Made by a program: the position numbers and the translations under genes. Source: JBLIAZ01 sp047632015 (GTDB lineage: Bacteria; Bacteroidota; Bacteroidia; Flavobacteriales_C; GCA-002722245). From it: a DNA stretch of 18,204 nucleotides. Position 1 is the stretch's first letter. Each line of letters begins with the position of its first letter. The notes beneath the pieces were generated by a model, which did no database searches, had not been told where the DNA came from, and saw only the letters and a program-made list of their open reading frames with translations. This document shows positions 16,387-18,204 of this stretch, one piece after another. The DNA lies in assembly GCA_047632015.1 (NCBI GenBank), contig JBLIBC010000022.1, forward strand, positions 1 to 18,204, in the 5' to 3' direction.

Positions 16387-17265
16387 TCATTCAATAATGT
16401 CTCTGATAATTCCATCAGCTAAACCTAGCTTTGGAACAATCACTTGAGACACGTTCACTTCTTTTAATATTTTCAAAAATATTTTTCCTGCTGGAACAAT
16501 AACATCGGCTCTGTCGAGTCTCAAATTAAATTTACTTACTCGTTCATCGTAACTGAGCTTTTTTAGCTTAAGATAAAGCTGAGCTATTTCTTTTGTGCTT
16601 AATTCTTTGTTTTTACCATGACACAACTTGTAATACCTGTTGATATTCCCCCCTGTTCCTATTGCCGCTTTAATACTTACATCAGCAACATTTTTATTTA
16701 GCCATAGTCTCATGCGTTCCCATTCTTCCTCATCCCAACCTTTTTTCAATACTCGTACAGTTCCAATATTAAAACTAGCACTCACTTTTATTTCACCATC
16801 AACTAAGACGCTTAATTCCGTACTGCCTCCACCTACATCAATGTACAAGTATGATTTTCCTTTTTTTAAGAATTGACCAACTCCTGCTTTCATGATATAT
16901 TCAGCTTCGGTATTTCCATCAATAATTTCGACGTCAATTCCGGAGGACGATTTAATCAAGCTTAAAACCTCCATGCTATTACTAGCGCTCCTCAACGCGG
17001 AAGTCGCACAAGCTTTGTATTTTTTGACACGGTAAGCTTTCATTAAATGAGAAAAGCCGGTAAGGGCGTGATTCAAATCATTTGATTTGTCTTTAGAAAC
17101 TTTTCCATCTTTAAATACATCCTCACCTAATCGTATAGGAACTCTTGTTAAACTTATTTTATTGATTTTCCGCTCCTTTCCACTACTTGATTCAAGTAAT
17201 GACACTACAACTAATCGAATTGCATTGGAGCCTATATCAACAGCAGCGTATCGAATTTCTGACAT
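16387..17265 (-). CDS. Ppx/GppA-family phosphatase (exopolyphosphatase or pppGpp phosphohydrolase)
   Basis: 292 residues of the actin-like ASKHA fold. Phosphate-1 loop AAVDIGSNAIRLVV (7-20), CATSALRSASN (86-96), a GNTEAEY segment with the likely catalytic Glu120 (about E121 of E. coli Ppx), phosphate-2 loop YIDVGGGSTELSV (141-153), adenosine-side motif AIGTGGNINRYYKL, and the final DRADVIVPAGKIFLKIL helix. Only the two core domains are present: it lacks the C-terminal HD-like and tail domains of the roughly 510-residue E. coli Ppx, as in the short Ppx forms of many bacteria. It should hydrolyse polyphosphate ends, pppGpp, or both; sequence alone does not say which. It lies 17 bp downstream of the lipoprotein gene, suggesting cotranscription, and ends 25 bp from the convergent helicase gene. 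Confidence 0.93.
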   Translation of the reverse strand: MSEIRYAAVDIGSNAIRLVVVSLLESSSGKERKINKISLTRVPIRLGEDVFKDGKVSKDKSNDLNHALTGFSHLMKAYRVKKYKACATSALRSASNSMEVLSLIKSSSGIDVEIIDGNTEAEYIMKAGVGQFLKKGKSYLYIDVGGGSTELSVLVDGEIKVSASFNIGTVRVLKKGWDEEEWERMRLWLNKNVADVSIKAAIGTGGNINRYYKLCHGKNKELSTKEIAQLYLKLKKLSYDERVSKFNLRLDRADVIVPAGKIFLKILKEVNVSQVIVPKLGLADGIIRDIIE

Positions 17266-17282
17266 GTGTTTATGTTAAAAAA

Positions 17283-17804
17283 CTAAGGTTTAGAAAGCAC
17301 AATACTTTCCACAATGCTTTCTACTTCATTATATAAATTACTTTTATAATTTACATAAAGCACTTCCTTGAATGTGCCATCAATTAAAAAATAAACAACC
17401 CCATTCCCGTTTAAATCGGTCATCCCATTTTTATTATTAAAATAGAAGATTATTTCAGTACCTAAAGAAATTCTTTCAGAACAGTTACTTATTATGTCAG
17501 GCTCTTCATTTTGCTGAAACTCTTTAGGTTTTATTCCTAATCCCGACAAGTCCTCAAAACTTAATTTTACACTACCATCTTTTTTGTCTTTTTTAAACCC
17601 GAGAGCGTCTTCACCACTTTGAAAACCTACTCCTTTAAAACTTTGAGGCAAGCTGATCTCTAACTGATTAGACAATTCCTCAGCACTTATTTTAATTTGA
17701 ACATCATTAACTTTACTACTTGAAGAACAGGCATATAACACTGCCGTAACTCCAATTAAAAGCTTACATTTAATGCTTGACTTAACTTTAAGAAATGGTA
17801 TCAT
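17283..17804 (-). CDS. Lipoprotein of unknown function
   Basis: 173 residues. A basic start (MIPFLKVKSSIKCK) leads into a hydrophobic stretch and VLYAC, a slightly loose lipobox with Cys26 as the lipidation site, followed by SSSSK. The mature part is acidic and mixed alpha/beta (QLEISLPQSFKGVGFQSG, EIIFYFNNKNGMTDLNGNG, LIDGTFKEVLYVNYKS) with no family I recognise. The phrase LNGNGVVYFLIDGTFKEVLY suggests a small beta-rich domain. It is the first gene of a probable two-gene unit with the Ppx/GppA gene 17 bp downstream. It is divergent from the small exported protein gene starting at 17857; the 52-bp gap must hold both promoters. Confidence 0.8.
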   Translation of the reverse strand: MIPFLKVKSSIKCKLLIGVTAVLYACSSSSKVNDVQIKISAEELSNQLEISLPQSFKGVGFQSGEDALGFKKDKKDGSVKLSFEDLSGLGIKPKEFQQNEEPDIISNCSERISLGTEIIFYFNNKNGMTDLNGNGVVYFLIDGTFKEVLYVNYKSNLYNEVESIVESIVLSKP

Positions 17805-17830
17805 GTGACCAATTTACGCCATTTCTTTAA

Positions 17831-17844
17831 TAATTGATCAATTA
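17831..17844. promoter_or_regulatory. 14-bp palindrome between divergent genes
   Basis: TAATTGATCAATTA is a perfect 14-bp palindrome in the 52-bp gap between the lipoprotein gene and the small exported protein gene, 12 bp before the latter's ATG. It could be a shared operator. In AT-rich DNA a chance palindrome of this length is possible. Confidence 0.4.
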
Positions 17845-17856
17845 AAAACTTACTCC

Positions 17857-18045
17857 ATGAAAAAAACTTTACTATTAGTTGCGATTGGATGTACACTTAA
17901 TTTATTTTCTCAGGAAGTAGTTTCTGCTTCTGAGAGCAACCAGAAAATCAAAATTTACGGAACTAACGAACCTACAATCGAGCAACAAAATCAAAGAACC
18001 GCTGATATAAAAGCCAGTGCTTTTATAAGAGAAACTGTTAACTGA
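17857..18045 (+). CDS. Small exported protein, 62 residues, unknown
   Basis: MKKTLLLVAIGCTLNLFSQEVV is a clear signal peptide with likely cleavage after FSQ, leaving about 43 residues rich in Asn, Gln, Lys and Glu (SNQKIKIYGTNEPTIEQQNQ). No family is recognised. The short mature part may be a real micro-protein, or the gene may be the remnant of a longer one cut by the element that begins about 12 bp past its stop (18058). The ORF ends before the element sequence, so it is not a fusion. The signal peptide and strong start make it likely to be, or to have been, a real gene. Confidence 0.6.
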   Translation: MKKTLLLVAIGCTLNLFSQEVVSASESNQKIKIYGTNEPTIEQQNQRTADIKASAFIRETVN

Positions 18046-18053
18046 TCATTGTG

Positions 18054-18204
18054 TTAATTGATTCCCCGCTATTCTACCTAAAGATTCCATTATACTTGAT
18101 AACCTACGTTGTAGGGGCTATGTTTTGTAGTTCTTGATTTAACGGAGTGTAATCAAGAACTACCGCATTCAGGCAAGTTACGATTACATGCCGTTGGAGG
18201 GCAA
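18054..18204. mobile_element. Left part of a second element sharing the MITE terminal repeat, cut by the window edge
   Basis: Bases 18054-18081 are identical over 28 bp to the left end of the MITE-like element (8561-8588), starting TTAATTGATTCCCC. The interior then differs: it has CCTAC-GTT-GTAGG (18103-18115), a perfect 13-bp stem GTAGTTCTTGATT / AATCAAGAACTAC (18127-18139 and 18151-18163) with an 11-base loop, and a weak TGCC/GGCA pair at the edge. The other end and any transposase would lie beyond the window. It may be a larger autonomous relative, another MITE, or a nested insertion. Confidence 0.6.

Noticed and set aside
17831..17844. FNR-type binding site (TTGATCAA core)
   Set aside because: The two half-sites abut with no four-base spacer, so it does not fit the TTGAT-N4-ATCAA pattern expected for an FNR dimer.
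18101..18204. Retron RNA, integron attC site or bridge-RNA-like structure
   Set aside because: Hairpins are present, but no reverse transcriptase, integron core-site pair or recombinase is visible before the window ends, so none of these can be supported.

Overview
The window looks like a chromosomal segment from an AT-rich member of the Bacteroidota, most likely a Flavobacteriales-type bacterium. The evidence is a giant secreted protein with the type IX secretion (type B, CHU_C) C-terminal domain, a decayed paralogue of it, a PII protein of a distinctive sequence type beside amtB, a BBP2-type outer-membrane barrel, A/T-rich leaders, and candidate promoter elements resembling the Bacteroidota TAnnTTTG -7 box. 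The species cannot be named from the sequence alone.

Layout. (1) 1-2548, minus strand: a secreted helical protein of unknown function followed after 30 bp by a Prc/Tsp-type S41 protease cut off by the window edge. (2) 2736-3098, plus strand: a small multi-spanning membrane protein gene whose eighth codon is TGA, so probably a pseudogene. (3) 3255-10239, minus strand: a surface-protein locus. It holds a rho-independent terminator, an intact 1614-residue propeller/repeat/CHU_C protein with seven 73-residue tandem repeats, a non-coding stretch with two palindromes and a 242-bp MITE-like element (terminal inverted repeats plus target duplication), and a related gene destroyed by frameshifts and stops. 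(4) 10376-11016, minus strand: a two-gene unit (DUF3817 membrane protein, DUF1456 protein) with its own terminator. (5) 11409-14249, plus strand: glnK-amtB, a terminator, a BBP2 outer-membrane barrel, and another terminator. (6) 14306-15004, plus strand: a Crp/Fnr regulator with the four-cysteine spacing of FNR. (7) 15120-16361, plus strand: a DEAD-box RNA helicase. It converges on (8) 16387-17804, minus strand: a lipoprotein gene and a Ppx/GppA phosphatase gene. (9) 17857-18045, plus strand: a very small exported protein. From about 18054 a third copy of the MITE terminal sequence starts a hairpin-rich stretch that runs off the window.

How the parts may work together. glnK-amtB is the conserved ammonium-uptake module: the PII trimer senses ATP/ADP and 2-oxoglutarate and gates the AmtB channel. 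The adjacent barrel is a plausible outer-membrane partner, and the following FNR-like regulator suggests oxygen or redox input nearby. Both of these links are inferred from position only. The surface-protein locus shows expansion (219-bp repeats), duplication and decay, with a mobile-element insertion between the live and dead copies. No CRISPR array, tRNA or rRNA was recognised. The most unusual content is the three-copy terminal-repeat family (8561-8815 and 18054-18204) and the live/dead pair of CHU_C proteins, rather than a clearly new multi-gene system.
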